NCBI GenBank assembly: GCA_023515795.1 | Contig: JALGPX010000007.1 | Location: forward strand, 158,414 to 222,413 | Length of the DNA stretch: 64,000 nucleotides | Reading direction: 5' to 3' | From: Amoeboaphelidium occidentale | Taxonomy: Eukaryota; Aphelidiomycota; Aphelidea | Shown: positions 20,196 through 28,758 of the stretch, in pieces | How positions within the stretch are numbered: position 1 is the stretch's first letter | Layout: every line of letters starts with the position of its first letter | Program-made: the position numbers and the translations under genes | The notes under the pieces: model-generated | Seen by the model: the letters and a program-made list of their open reading frames with translations, nothing else | The model's database searches: none | Told to the model about the DNA's origin: nothing

Positions 20196-21602
20196 ATGAA
20201 CAGAATGGATGATAAAGAGGAATCTGCTGCTGAATGGCTACAGAGGAAGCGCAATCAGAAGGCCCAACAGAAAAGACCTGCTCAACCTTCACAACCAAAT
20301 GTTCCGGAGGATGATGATCACTTTGAGAATATGACTGTTAAGCATTCGCTTGCGGATATTAAACAGGGCGGACAGACAATTCTGGTATTTGAGGACAGCC
20401 ACGTTCTGGAGGATGGGAATGAGGTGCTAGTGAATCCGGAATTAGTACAGAAAGAGAAGGACGTGAAGAATCGTAAAGTTTTGGATAAATTACGACAGAA
20501 GCAGAGGGGCAAGGGTGTATCGCATTTGGATGATGTGGAAATAGAAGAGCAAACAAAAAAGGAAGGCTTCCAATTGAAGAAGAATTTAGTGGATGAAAGC
20601 GCGCGCATTGATTACGATGACGACGAAGCCGACAATTTTGCCGCGATAATTTCCATAGGCGGTGAAAAGGGCAAAAAGAAGGCAGAAGGTGACTTTGAAG
20701 ATATCGAAAAAGCTTTCAAGAAGAGAAAGAAGAAGAAATTTAAAGTTAAAACAAAAGAAGAATCTTCAGGTTTGGTTGCGCAGCCTGTCCTGCCTGTGGA
20801 TTTCGAGAATGATGAAGAAGATCAATTCCATGCTGTCCTACTGCGGAATCGTAAGGCTGAACAGAAAAAGCGCAAGGAAGTCGATCTTGATGCAGCCTTG
20901 AAACAAGCCGAGGAAGTAGAAAGTTCCATTCTACCGACAGGCGGTCAAACTAATGTCTTGACTGAAACATCTGAATTTCTGCAAAGGATTCGCGCTAAAG
21001 CTCAACAGAACACAAAAGCCGATCAAATGCCTCAAGAGTCGCATATGGAAGAGCTTTCAGTTGAAATGGATATTGAAACAGAAGAGATCACAGAAGAAGC
21101 CCCTCTGGAAAACATAAAAGATACTCCAGATGTAGTTCCAGAAGTTGAGAAGGGCGTAGGATTTTTCCTATCACAGCTGAAGGATAAGGGAGTGTTTAAG
21201 AAGAAAACTGAAGAGGAGTTGGAGCAAGAACGTCTAACAAAGGAGCATTTAGAATTCAAGCAATCTGTTCAAAAGATATCACAAAGCAATATCAGTGACA
21301 GAGAGAGGATACGGTTATTAGAAGAGAAATTTAAAGATTACAAACCTCAAATCAACTTGGACAAGAAGGATGAATATGGGCGTGTGTTATCAAAGAAGGA
21401 AGCATGGAAGAAATTATGTTATAAATTTCATGGAATGGAACCTGGCAAGAATGCAAAAGAGAAAATGCTACGGAAAGTCGCTGAGGATTTGGCCAAAGAA
21501 CGACAACCAATTCTGCAGGGCGAAATTCGTGAAGAAGTTTTGGGGGAAGTCAAGAAGAGTACGAAACAGTCTTATTTGGTTGTGTCTAAAGGAAAATCGT
21601 AG
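20196..21602 (+). CDS. SNU66: U4/U6.U5 tri-snRNP protein SNU66/SART1
   Basis: Tri-snRNP protein required for spliceosome activation. The 468-residue protein matches SART1/SNU66 in order: the AAEWLQRKR helix (about 11-19; AAWIERSRQ in animals), the TVKHSLADIKQG/ILVFED block, long charged coiled-coil regions rich in Lys and Glu, the LTETSEFLQRIRAK motif (about 255), and the C-terminal DEYGRVLSKKEAWKKLCYKFHG block. It is shorter than human (800) and lacks the usual N-terminal Hub1-interacting (HIND) element; I found no upstream exon supplying it. ATG 20196 is followed by a second Met at codon 4. The stop at 21602 lies only 44 bases before a transposon. Confidence 0.9.
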   Translation: MNRMDDKEESAAEWLQRKRNQKAQQKRPAQPSQPNVPEDDDHFENMTVKHSLADIKQGGQTILVFEDSHVLEDGNEVLVNPELVQKEKDVKNRKVLDKLRQKQRGKGVSHLDDVEIEEQTKKEGFQLKKNLVDESARIDYDDDEADNFAAIISIGGEKGKKKAEGDFEDIEKAFKKRKKKKFKVKTKEESSGLVAQPVLPVDFENDEEDQFHAVLLRNRKAEQKKRKEVDLDAALKQAEEVESSILPTGGQTNVLTETSEFLQRIRAKAQQNTKADQMPQESHMEELSVEMDIETEEITEEAPLENIKDTPDVVPEVEKGVGFFLSQLKDKGVFKKKTEEELEQERLTKEHLEFKQSVQKISQSNISDRERIRLLEEKFKDYKPQINLDKKDEYGRVLSKKEAWKKLCYKFHGMEPGKNAKEKMLRKVAEDLAKERQPILQGEIREEVLGEVKKSTKQSYLVVSKGKS

Positions 21603-21638
21603 TTCCGTTAGAATATATTCTTTACTTATTGAATTTAT

Positions 21639-21646
21639 AATGACCT
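21639..21646 (+). repeat. Left target site duplication (AATGACCT) of the 3-kb TIR element
   Basis: Eight bases repeated at 24690-24697 on the far side of the element. They contain a copy of the XPA start codon (21640-21642) that now reads ATG ACC TAG. Confidence 0.85.
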
Positions 21647-21649
21647 AGT

Positions 21650-21774
21650 TGAAGGAAGATCTTTGGCTTTGATCTGTTTGGAAGAGTTGGGTCGTGAGGT
21701 CGCGTCTGAAATGGTCTGTCTTAGAAGAGAGATCGATATGGCTGTTTCATGCGGCTTGCATGCTGATCGCACTC
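21650..21774 (+). repeat. Left terminal inverted repeat
   Basis: 125 bases, 98.4% identical to the reverse complement of 24565-24689. Both arms keep one open frame (reading EGRSLALICLEELGRE and onward), which may be a captured coding scrap or chance. Confidence 0.88.
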
Positions 21775-21997
21775 GGCCACACATGCTGTTGGCGCAGTCG
21801 CACTGTTGATCGGTGAGTGATCAGGACAAGTGCTTTTGGAATAGCGAGATTCCTCTTGACTTGTTGCCTTTGTGAAGTTAGGGTTAGTAAGTGAAGACTA
21901 CGTTAATAAACTCATACCACAACAACCGTTACGAACTCAGTTTTAGATCTTTGTTTCCAGTACGTGCGACAGGACAATCTTTTGAGTGACTGATTTC

Positions 21998-23145
21998 GTT
22001 CTAAACTTGCGTGCATCATCTTTTCGAACAACAATAAAAACAACAAAGTGCGATTATGAAAGATACTCATAAACTAACCGATACTGATATTGCCACAATA
22101 GTAAGGAGACGTACTGGCGGTGATACCTATAGTGCCATTGCCAAAGATCTTTGTGCGAATTACGATCAGGTCAACAAGGCCTATGAGTCCTATCTGTTTC
22201 ATTAGGAGCTTCCACCGAAAGTAATACAGAAACACCGGCTCATTAAGGGTCCGATAGCTTTGGCTATACTCAAGATTGTTCAAGAAGACCCGACCTTAAC
22301 CTTCACTGATATTGGTAAAAGGTTGGAAGAACATGATCCGCCATTTGAAACAATTCCACACAGAACTTCTATTCAATGTTTCCTGGCCAGTAGAGGCTGG
22401 GATGCTTAGGAAGCACCTAAAGTTGTACCAGTATCTTCAGATAATAGGAGGAAGCGGTTGGTATTTGCGGAGAAACATGAAGATGATGATGAGCAGTTTT
22501 GGGACCATGTGGTCTGGAGCGATGAGGTAACAGTTGAAGCGTGCCCTCGCAACAGAAAAGTAAAGGTGTTGGTACACTGTACTCAACAATATTGGGAAAT
22601 ACCATCTAACCCGCAAGTTCAACAGGGCGGTTTTAAAGTCACTTTTTGGGGTACTTTCACAAAACATGGTACTGGGTCATTAGTACCAATTGAAGGAACT
22701 TTAGACAAGAAGAAGTATATTGATTTGTTGGACAACTACTTGGTCTCTGAGATGAAACACTTAAAACAGGAGCACGGGCAAGGGTTTGTCTTTATGCAGG
22801 ATAATGCTCGTCCTCACACCGTGAAGAAAACTTTGGCTTTTCTCAGGAAGGAAAAGATCAAAATCCTTGAGTGGCCAACGCAAAGTCCGGACCTCAATCC
22901 TATTGAGAATTTATGGGCTATCATCAAGAGAAGACTGTACAGTGACCATACTATGTTCACGCCCAAACATGCTTTGATTGATTCAGTTCTTCACGAATGG
23001 AACAACATCGAGGATTCGGTATGTGAGCATTTAGTGAACAGTGTACCTAAGCGTTTAAATGAAGTTATGAAGACTCATGGTTATCCAATAAAAATTTAGT
23101 CGATTTTGAAAATGTTCGAAAACATCCTGCACGGAAGTTTAGAAC
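21998..23145 (+). mobile_element. Tc1/mariner element nested in the TIR transposon
   Basis: Imperfect inverted ends of about 33 bases, GTTCTAAACTT(G/C)CGTGCA and onward, lie at 21998-22030 and 23113-23145. TA flanks the right end; the matching left dinucleotide is TC, presumably mutated. The interior is a DD34E transposase gene with two stops. At 1148 bases the element is otherwise full length. Confidence 0.82.
22056..23099 (+). pseudogene. Tc1-like DD34E transposase with two TAG stops
   Basis: The 348-codon frame begins with a helix-turn-helix-like segment (TDTDIATIVRRRTGGDTYSAIA) and contains the catalytic triad WSDEV, MQDNARPH and SPDLNPIENLW, with 34 residues between the second Asp and the Glu. 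TAG codons at 22203-22205 and 22407-22409 interrupt the DNA-binding half while the catalytic half remains open. The frame is otherwise continuous from ATG to the TAG at 23097. It is probably dead. TAG is an ordinary stop in host genes in this window, so recoding is unlikely. Confidence 0.88.
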
Positions 23146-23604
23146 TAGTAAAGAATTTAAACTAGTATGTAATAAGGACAAGTTTGATGGAACTATTTGG
23201 GCTGCGGAAAGAGTATAGTTCCCTTTAGCTACAGATTTAACACGGGACAACAGAATTGTGCTAACTGAAGTCGCCAAGGACATTTCGATTGAATTAAGTT
23301 CAAACTCCGGCACAGGAGGTAAGGAAAATTTAGTCCTGGCGGCATGCGAGTTCAAGAAGCAGATTATGAAACTAGTTCCAGATATAACTGTTGAAATACA
23401 ATAAACTTAATACAATCTTGCTTGCTTGATGGAACAATGCTTTGTAAAAAACCACCAACAAGAGCATCTCGGCATTAACAACGGCAATCTAATCGAATAG
23501 GAGAAAACGTTGGCGCATTTGAAGTCCCCTATGTTTTATGACCTTTTGGCCAAATTTCTGTGAGTCAGGTGGAGATTAAAAGTTACTTGCCAAATTTTAT
23601 TAAA
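23146..23604. other. Interior of the TIR element, no confident gene
   Basis: About 460 bases between the Tc1 copy and the secreted-protein gene. On the plus strand a frame from about 23100 to 23399 is open except for one TAG near 23216 and reads like protein (for example GTIWAAERV, DLTRDNRIVLTEVAKDI). It could be the wreck of a captured gene. Nothing else is seen. Confidence 0.4.
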
Positions 23605-24039
23605 TTAGCACTTCCAGTTAGTCTTCCTTCCAATTCCAAACTTAACTTTGCACCTATTCTTGGACCACCTAGATTCAAGTACGCTACTTGAATTAAATGT
23701 TTCACAATCCTGATCATCATAAGTTTCCATCAACAAATCCCCATTTGAAGCGCATCTGTACTTTACGAACTCGTGATCTGGATCCAAGATATGGATTCTG
23801 CTACATTCTCCGAGAACATATGTGTTGATTGAAGGATTTCCATATCCTGGACAGCCACCGCGAAGACCATAATAGTAGAAATCTACAGTACCTGGTTTTG
23901 GATCGCTTCTTGAGCTGGAAATGAGGGACATAACTGCCTGTGGGGAGATCTTGTTGTCGCGTGCAGACAATGACACTGCAGCGATTGCTGTTGCCAAACA
24001 CAATACGGCCGTAGCTAACTTAATGATGTTAAATTTCAT
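23605..24039 (-). CDS. Small secreted cysteine-containing protein carried by the TIR element
   Basis: No family recognised. From ATG 24039 the product has 144 residues: a signal peptide (MKFNIIKLATAVLCLATAIA) and then a mature part of about 120 residues with six Cys (GGCPGYG, GECSRI, RCASNG, DCETF, RCKVKF, WKC-end), suggesting three disulfides. Earlier in-frame ATG (24063) and GTG (24120) starts exist, but the signal begins cleanly at 24039. A CAGGTAAGC sequence upstream (about 24100) could be a 5'-UTR splice donor. Its size, secretion signal and cysteine content resemble effector-like proteins. It is cargo of a mobile element, so copies may exist elsewhere. Confidence 0.65.
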   Translation of the reverse strand: MKFNIIKLATAVLCLATAIAAVSLSARDNKISPQAVMSLISSSRSDPKPGTVDFYYYGLRGGCPGYGNPSINTYVLGECSRIHILDPDHEFVKYRCASNGDLLMETYDDQDCETFNSSSVLESRWSKNRCKVKFGIGRKTNWKC

Positions 24040-24564
24040 TTTTAAAATAATAGGGGATTGCATTTTTTCGCCCTTTTTATAGTTGATTTGAAGGCTTACC
24101 TGATCAAACACGTCGATCACAGTTTAGTACTCTTCCTAGATTTGATGGCTGAGGTCCAGAATCGGAGACTCTACTAATTCTTATTATGGCTGGTTGGTTA
24201 GTAAAATATCAAATCTATGACACCAATCAGTGGTTGGTTGGTTGGTTAGTTCCATCTGAGGCCCTGCACTCCAACATTATAGACTAAGAGAGATTTCATC
24301 GCGTGAGTCGTGACATCATATGCCAGACCTCTACCACAGATCGGGGACAGTATAGATGAAGGGAATCTACTTGCCAGTGAAACTTGGGATATGATTGGTT
24401 GTTTCAAGTGAAGCTGTGTGAACCTAGTCGAAGTTAGAAAGAATGACAATGTAATTTATTCTTCAAATTTCTCCTAAGTTCTGATTAAGTAACTCAGTTC
24501 CGACTGAAGAGTGCGGACCGAAGATCAACGCGATGTAACCATAAATATAGATCGTTCTCGACAT
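24040..24564. other. Interior of the TIR element, no gene seen
   Basis: About 525 bases without a supported ORF. It contains two short GGTT-repeat patches (about 24189-24200 and 24230-24250). It may hold the promoter of the secreted-protein gene (minus strand). Confidence 0.5.
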
Positions 24565-24689
24565 GAGTGCGATCAGCATGCAAGCCTCATGAAACAGCCA
24601 TATCGATCTCTCTTCTAAGACAGACCATTTCAGACGCGACCTCCCGACCCAACTCTTCCAAACAGATCAAAGCCAAAGATCTTCCTTCA
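24565..24689 (-). repeat. Right terminal inverted repeat; now the immediate 5' flank of XPA
   Basis: Inverted copy of 21650-21774 with two mismatches. It ends one base before the XPA ATG-containing target duplication, so it has to supply the XPA promoter or 5' leader. Confidence 0.88.
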
Positions 24690-24697
24690 AATGACCT
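24690..24697 (+). repeat. Right target site duplication (AATGACCT) containing the XPA ATG
   Basis: Exact copy of 21639-21646. The ATG at 24691-24693 is the XPA start codon. Confidence 0.85.
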
Positions 24698-25533
24698 CAT
24701 CCGGCGATCGCGATATTCAGAATGACTTGGAGGAAACGCTGAAGGTTGCAGCAGAAACATTTGAGAATGACGACTGGGAATGGGGCGAAGAAGGAACAGA
24801 GACAGCTGCAGCCTCAACCGAGAAACCTAAGCGCACTTATAAACGGAAATTCGTCGATTACGATCTGTCCCAAATTACTGATACGAAGGGAGGTTACTTT
24901 CTGCCTAATGCAAGCACGAAAGCTAAGCAAGAAGAAGAGGCAAAGAAGAAAATCATTTATGAACACACCCAATTGCCTCTCGTGAATATTGTTGATGCAA
25001 ATCGTGATATTGAAGATATAAGAAAGGAACAAGGTTGTAAAGATTGTGGTTCACTTCAGTTGGACGCAGAATTATTCACGCATTATCACATTCATGTCTG
25101 CTCAGATTGTCGCCAGGATAAACCAGACAAATACTCTTTACTAACGAAATCTGAGGCTAAACAAGATTACTTGCTCACAGATGAAGAATTGCGAGATACT
25201 TCAGTAATGCCCTTTTGGCAGCGCCCTAATCCTCACAAGAAAGCTTTTGCTGATATGAAACTATACTTACGCGAACAAGTGGAGCAGTTCTCATTCAAGA
25301 AATGGGGAGGAGAAGAAGGGCTAGATAAAGAATACGAGCGAAGGGTCAACACGAAACAAGCCAAGAAACAAAAGGAATTCAAACAGAAAATGTCAGACCT
25401 AAAGAAGAGAACACGAACCAGCGTATGGGCAGAGAAGAAGGAGGAGCAGCATAAACATGAATTTATTGATGATGGTAACGGAATATCAAAATGCATAGCC
25501 TGTGGTCTTCAAATGGAAGTTGAAACATTGTAA
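24691..25533 (+). CDS. RAD14: Nucleotide excision repair protein XPA/RAD14
   Basis: DNA-damage verification scaffold of nucleotide excision repair, nuclear. The 280-residue protein has the family core: KGGYFLP (about 66-72), a C4 zinc finger with C116, C119, C137 and C140 (CKDCG ... CSDC), SLLTKSEAKQDYLLTDEEL (149-167), the P-x-W motif (MPFWQRPNPH), and a DNA-binding basic helix (RRVNTKQAKKQKEFKQKM). A C-terminal extra CxxC (SKCIACG) matches the TFIIH-contact region. It is intronless. The start ATG sits inside the transposon's target duplication, so the protein is intact but its original upstream region is now 3 kb away. A small antisense ORF ends 4 bases after its stop. Confidence 0.95.
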   Translation: MTSSGDRDIQNDLEETLKVAAETFENDDWEWGEEGTETAAASTEKPKRTYKRKFVDYDLSQITDTKGGYFLPNASTKAKQEEEAKKKIIYEHTQLPLVNIVDANRDIEDIRKEQGCKDCGSLQLDAELFTHYHIHVCSDCRQDKPDKYSLLTKSEAKQDYLLTDEELRDTSVMPFWQRPNPHKKAFADMKLYLREQVEQFSFKKWGGEEGLDKEYERRVNTKQAKKQKEFKQKMSDLKKRTRTSVWAEKKEEQHKHEFIDDGNGISKCIACGLQMEVETL

Positions 25534-25537
25534 GCCT

Positions 25538-25669
25538 CTAATTCTTGGCCTTGTCGCTGGGCTTTGCATCGGTCTGTGTTGTAGCTGTAGGCTTCTCAGT
25601 ATTCTTCGAGCGACTAATGTGGTTTTTTGAGATCTGGAATGCGAATACAGCTGGGAGCAAAGATGACAT
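25538..25669 (-). CDS. Possible small protein, 43 residues
   Basis: Short minus-strand ORF from ATG 25669 to TAG at 25538, convergent with XPA with a 4-base gap. It has a hydrophobic N-terminal stretch (SSLLPAVFAFQI) and a Lys/Thr/Asp-rich tail (ending DKAKN). Just upstream lies TTTTCAG, and further up a GTAAAG, which would fit a 5'-UTR intron of about 50 bases. The gap of roughly 300 bases between XPA and SNAPC4 is large for this genome, which makes a small gene plausible. No family recognised; it could be chance. Confidence 0.3.
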   Translation of the reverse strand: MSSLLPAVFAFQISKNHISRSKNTEKPTATTQTDAKPSDKAKN

Positions 25670-25832
25670 GACTGAAAACCGCGAAATAAGGGGCACCGAA
25701 GTAACAAGGAGTATCCTTTACATCTTCAACAAATAGAAATGCGCTTTCTAAAGATCGTTGCAATTTAAGAAACTGAAACTTTCTACTTGCTGTATCGCGC
25801 CGCTCCTACTGCTTCCTGTTCTTGTCTCGACA

Positions 25833-27314
25833 ATGTCTTCTGATTCTGATGCAGAGATTGACGAGAATTTCGACATGTTTCCCTGGCCGGTGCACGAGGA
25901 AGACGCAGAGACTCTTAAGCTGCTGGATATCCTCAAAGAGAACAGAGCACTGAAGAAATCTTTAAGTAAAAAGCGTGATCAATTGAAGGAACAGCTGATC
26001 AATGTTAACAAGATGATAAGTTCAATGACAAAACTATTCACAGCAGATCTGAAGACTATCAAGGATTTGGAGCCGAACAAGTGGGGCGTTGTGGAGAAGA
26101 GAATTAAGAGTCAAGTTCCATCGCGTAAATTCTTCCCGCCCTTCGTTACCGATCAGAATGGTATTCAACCGCCTGTACTTTCTACGAAGCCTGGGCTGCT
26201 TGGTAACTCAGTCAAATACGATATTTTGTTGCAGTTTTTCTATGGGCTCAAGCGGAAGAATTGGTCTGATAACGAAAAGCAGCAGCTTGTCGTGGTTCTT
26301 GCGAAGGAAGTACAAAGAGCCGTTCTTAATGATTTGTTTACTAGAAAAGTTGATAATGATGTTCATATAAAGCAAAGTAACGATGAAGCGAGAATCGCGC
26401 AGCTTAAGGGGGAAATTGTTGCACTGGAAGAAGAGCAAAAGGCGGTTTCATGTTTAAATCCTGAAGAAGTTGTGCACATTTATAAAAATGTTTTAAGCGA
26501 CTTTACTCAGACTGAATGGAATCGTATTGCTGAGTATATTCATTCAAGAGATGGTGAAAGCTGTTATTACGAATGGCGTTACTCGCTCTCACAGGATTCT
26601 AAAGCGAAATGGACACAGGAAGAACTGGGCAGTCTGAAACAAGTCGTGGAGCAGAATGGTAAATCTAACTGGGCAAAGATCGCTTCAGATTTGGGTACAG
26701 AGAGGTCAGCAAGAAGTTGTTATACTCAATGGATTTCTAATTTTGAGCCTTTACTAGACGGAGACTTTGATGAGCGACAAGAAAATATTGCCAGAGATGT
26801 CATGGCAGTTATTAGAGAGCCCTCTGTTTATGCAGCTTCTTTTGTTGATGATATCTCACTTACAAAGTTCATAAGCAAATACACAGAAGCTCTTGATCCT
26901 GCCTTCTTGCGACCTAAATGGACGGATGAAGATGTCATGTTACTACAAGCAGCTATTGAAGTCCGAAAAAGTATTTACAAAGACGCTGACAGCAATTTAT
27001 GGTCTTTTGTGGCTGATTTTGTTCCAGGTAAAAGTCAAATGAAGTGCAAAAACAAATTTCTAATGTTGGGATCTTCCTCAGCGACCGTAAATCAAGAAGA
27101 AGCCACGAAATTATTCCAAATTGTTGATAATTATAAATCAACTGGTGTTCTACCAGAAGGAATTTCTGTACCAGATGGTTGGAATAAGAAGAATGTGCCA
27201 TGGACGGAAATAGCAAAATTGTTTCCTGGCAAGGTTCCCATGGCACTGAAAGTTAAGTATAATAACGATCAATTGAGTAAGAGAAGAAAGAAACAGAAAA
27301 CAAAGAGAAAATAG
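25833..27314 (+). CDS. Myb-repeat protein, SNAPC4 (SNAP190)-like
   Basis: Predicted DNA-binding subunit of the snRNA-activating complex, which recruits Pol II/III to snRNA promoters. From ATG 25833 (the frame runs up to 25758 without ATG) the 493-residue protein has an acidic N-terminus, a coiled coil (about 35-85), and Myb/SANT repeats: TEWNRIAEYIHSRDGESCYYEWR (about 225), KWTQEELGSLKQVVEQNGKSNWAKIA (257-305) and KWTDEDVMLLQAAIE (about 359-410). A final SANT-like block (VPWTEIAKLFPGKVP) and a basic tail KRRKKQKTKRK, likely nuclear localisation, follow. Repeat number and spacing fit SNAPC4 better than c-Myb. It is shorter than human SNAPC4. It is convergent with PUS1, 5 bases away. Confidence 0.78.
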   Translation: MSSDSDAEIDENFDMFPWPVHEEDAETLKLLDILKENRALKKSLSKKRDQLKEQLINVNKMISSMTKLFTADLKTIKDLEPNKWGVVEKRIKSQVPSRKFFPPFVTDQNGIQPPVLSTKPGLLGNSVKYDILLQFFYGLKRKNWSDNEKQQLVVVLAKEVQRAVLNDLFTRKVDNDVHIKQSNDEARIAQLKGEIVALEEEQKAVSCLNPEEVVHIYKNVLSDFTQTEWNRIAEYIHSRDGESCYYEWRYSLSQDSKAKWTQEELGSLKQVVEQNGKSNWAKIASDLGTERSARSCYTQWISNFEPLLDGDFDERQENIARDVMAVIREPSVYAASFVDDISLTKFISKYTEALDPAFLRPKWTDEDVMLLQAAIEVRKSIYKDADSNLWSFVADFVPGKSQMKCKNKFLMLGSSSATVNQEEATKLFQIVDNYKSTGVLPEGISVPDGWNKKNVPWTEIAKLFPGKVPMALKVKYNNDQLSKRRKKQKTKRK

Positions 27315-27319
27315 ATTTT

Positions 27320-28741
27320 TTATTGAGTTTTCTTTTCTGTATTTTCAGCTGCTAATCTCTTCTTTTCTTGCTTCTCCCTTGTCGCTTCAATTCTGCGCTT
27401 CTTTGATGGAATAGCAGTCTTCTTCAAAACTCTCGATGGATGATATGTTCCCTCTTTTGCCATATCATAAAACAATTGAGGAATGTCTCCACTATTTCTC
27501 AAGTAAGCAAACTCGTAAGTGTGTGCGAAAACACAAGAAAGCCAACTCTTGAACTGATTAGATTCTAATTCAGTGTCAAATATGGTCTTGTGTATCCAAT
27601 TGGATCTGAATTCATCGATATGTTTTTGATACAAGCTAAAGTCAATCTTTTCGCTCTTCAAGTGATCTTGAGTTTTTGTTAATGAATTAATTCTGTCGTT
27701 GTAAGAGTCAAACAGTGGCTGAACCAGAAATAAACCTAACGCAGGAGCCTTAGGAATATTCAAACGAACATTTTCAAATGTCTTTTTAACAAATGAAGCA
27801 TCTAATCCTACTCTCATCAACAGAATAATCATGCCAACCATTTTGCGAATTTGGTGAAGCATGAAACTTTGACCCTTAATGCGAAGAGAGATCCATTCCC
27901 TACCACCACGAACAAATGGCGCTTCGTGACAGAAACTTCTGATAAGTCTGATACTTGATCTGTCCCAACAACTTCTACCGACTGTGTAATTATGATAGTT
28001 ATGATTACCAACGAATTCTTGTAGAATTAAATTCAAACGTTTGAGCTCATCATCTGATATTCGATAATTTAGCTCTTCTTTGCTCATTGGACATTCGCGA
28101 GCTGTGTTTGGCATACTTAAATCTTGCCCTTCCTCTTGATCACCGTCCTGTTCAGCGTCTTCATCATCCTCTGCATCTTTTGAATTATCTTCAATCTTGG
28201 GTACTCTGCTTTGAAACGCGGAAAAAGTGTCCCTCAAGTATTTCATTTGTTCTTCAGTCAATTCTTCATCAAGCTGAGCCTTTTGTTCTGCAGAGATTGG
28301 CGAGAAGACGAATGTAGGCATCACATACTCGTAAATACGACCATCGCACATGGGCTTTGCATTGAAGTGCTTCGTAACTCTGACATAATCAAGAACGCGA
28401 ATCTGTTCAGGCAATTCTTTGTTGATATCATCAATGACTTGAGCTTTGTCTTCTGATTTCATGAGCATTTTGAAAGATACCAACTGCGACAAAGCGTGCA
28501 CGCCTTTATCTGTTCTTGCGCAACGGTTAAATCCAACCTTCTTCAGATCGCTTGAATTATCTTCAGATATCACGCCAGCAGCAGTCAAAGCCTTCAATAA
28601 TTCTCCTTCGATCGTGTGCACATTATCCTGAATTTGCATTCCGTGATATCCGGTTCCGCAGTAACTCAACAGAAGGGCGACCTTTTTCTTTGGGAGTCTC
28701 GCGTCTTTTGCTTCTTGATTTTCGATCTCTTCGTTTGACAT
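27320..28741 (-). CDS. PUS1: tRNA pseudouridine synthase PUS1 (TruA family)
   Basis: Isomerises uridines 27/28 and others in tRNA, and some mRNA or snRNA sites, in nucleus and mitochondria. The 473-residue protein has VALLLSYCGTGYHGMQ (21-36), the catalytic Asp in RCARTDKGVHAL (D78), the TruA domain-2 motif GNHNYHNYT (about 245), and the SIRLIRSF/FMLHQIRKMVG block (about 265-305). An acidic insert (residues 175-200) and a basic C-terminal tail KKRRIEATREKQEKKR are fungal-type additions. ATG at 28741, stop TAA. No intron. The PFKFB gene ends 17 bases upstream on the same strand. Identity is firm; PUS1 rather than PUS3 is judged from the GTGYHGMQ motif and length. Confidence 0.93.
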   Translation of the reverse strand: MSNEEIENQEAKDARLPKKKVALLLSYCGTGYHGMQIQDNVHTIEGELLKALTAAGVISEDNSSDLKKVGFNRCARTDKGVHALSQLVSFKMLMKSEDKAQVIDDINKELPEQIRVLDYVRVTKHFNAKPMCDGRIYEYVMPTFVFSPISAEQKAQLDEELTEEQMKYLRDTFSAFQSRVPKIEDNSKDAEDDEDAEQDGDQEEGQDLSMPNTARECPMSKEELNYRISDDELKRLNLILQEFVGNHNYHNYTVGRSCWDRSSIRLIRSFCHEAPFVRGGREWISLRIKGQSFMLHQIRKMVGMIILLMRVGLDASFVKKTFENVRLNIPKAPALGLFLVQPLFDSYNDRINSLTKTQDHLKSEKIDFSLYQKHIDEFRSNWIHKTIFDTELESNQFKSWLSCVFAHTYEFAYLRNSGDIPQLFYDMAKEGTYHPSRVLKKTAIPSKKRRIEATREKQEKKRLAAENTEKKTQ

Positions 28742-28758
28742 GATTCAAAAAACCGATT

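Larger units (their letters stand above)
21647..24689. mobile_element. 3.0-kb non-autonomous TIR transposon inserted at the XPA start codon
   Basis: A 125-base inverted repeat (21650-21774 and 24565-24689, two mismatches) bounds 3.04 kb and is flanked by direct AATGACCT repeats. The extreme tips differ by two bases. Long TIRs with an 8-base duplication fit Mutator-like or P/KDZ-type elements better than hAT. The interior has no transposase of its own. It holds a nested dead Tc1 element and a small secreted-protein gene (23605-24039). Deleting the element and one duplication leaves SNU66 and XPA 37 bases apart, the normal spacing here, which strongly supports the boundaries. Confidence 0.85.

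Noticed and set aside
22203-22409. UAG read as sense, suggested by two TAG codons in the Tc1 frame
   Set aside because: Conserved host genes here (the first protease, SNU66, SNAPC4, PFKFB, MOT1) end in TAG at the expected place, so TAG is a normal stop.
24565-24700. Short ORF in the inverted repeat as a divergent gene next to XPA
   Set aside because: It is 35 codons, overlaps the XPA start antisense, and exists only because the repeat is open; nothing else supports it.
25758-25832. N-terminal hydrophobic extension of the SNAPC4-like protein as a signal peptide
   Set aside because: It has no ATG (only TTG); a nuclear Myb protein starting at 25833 is the sound reading.
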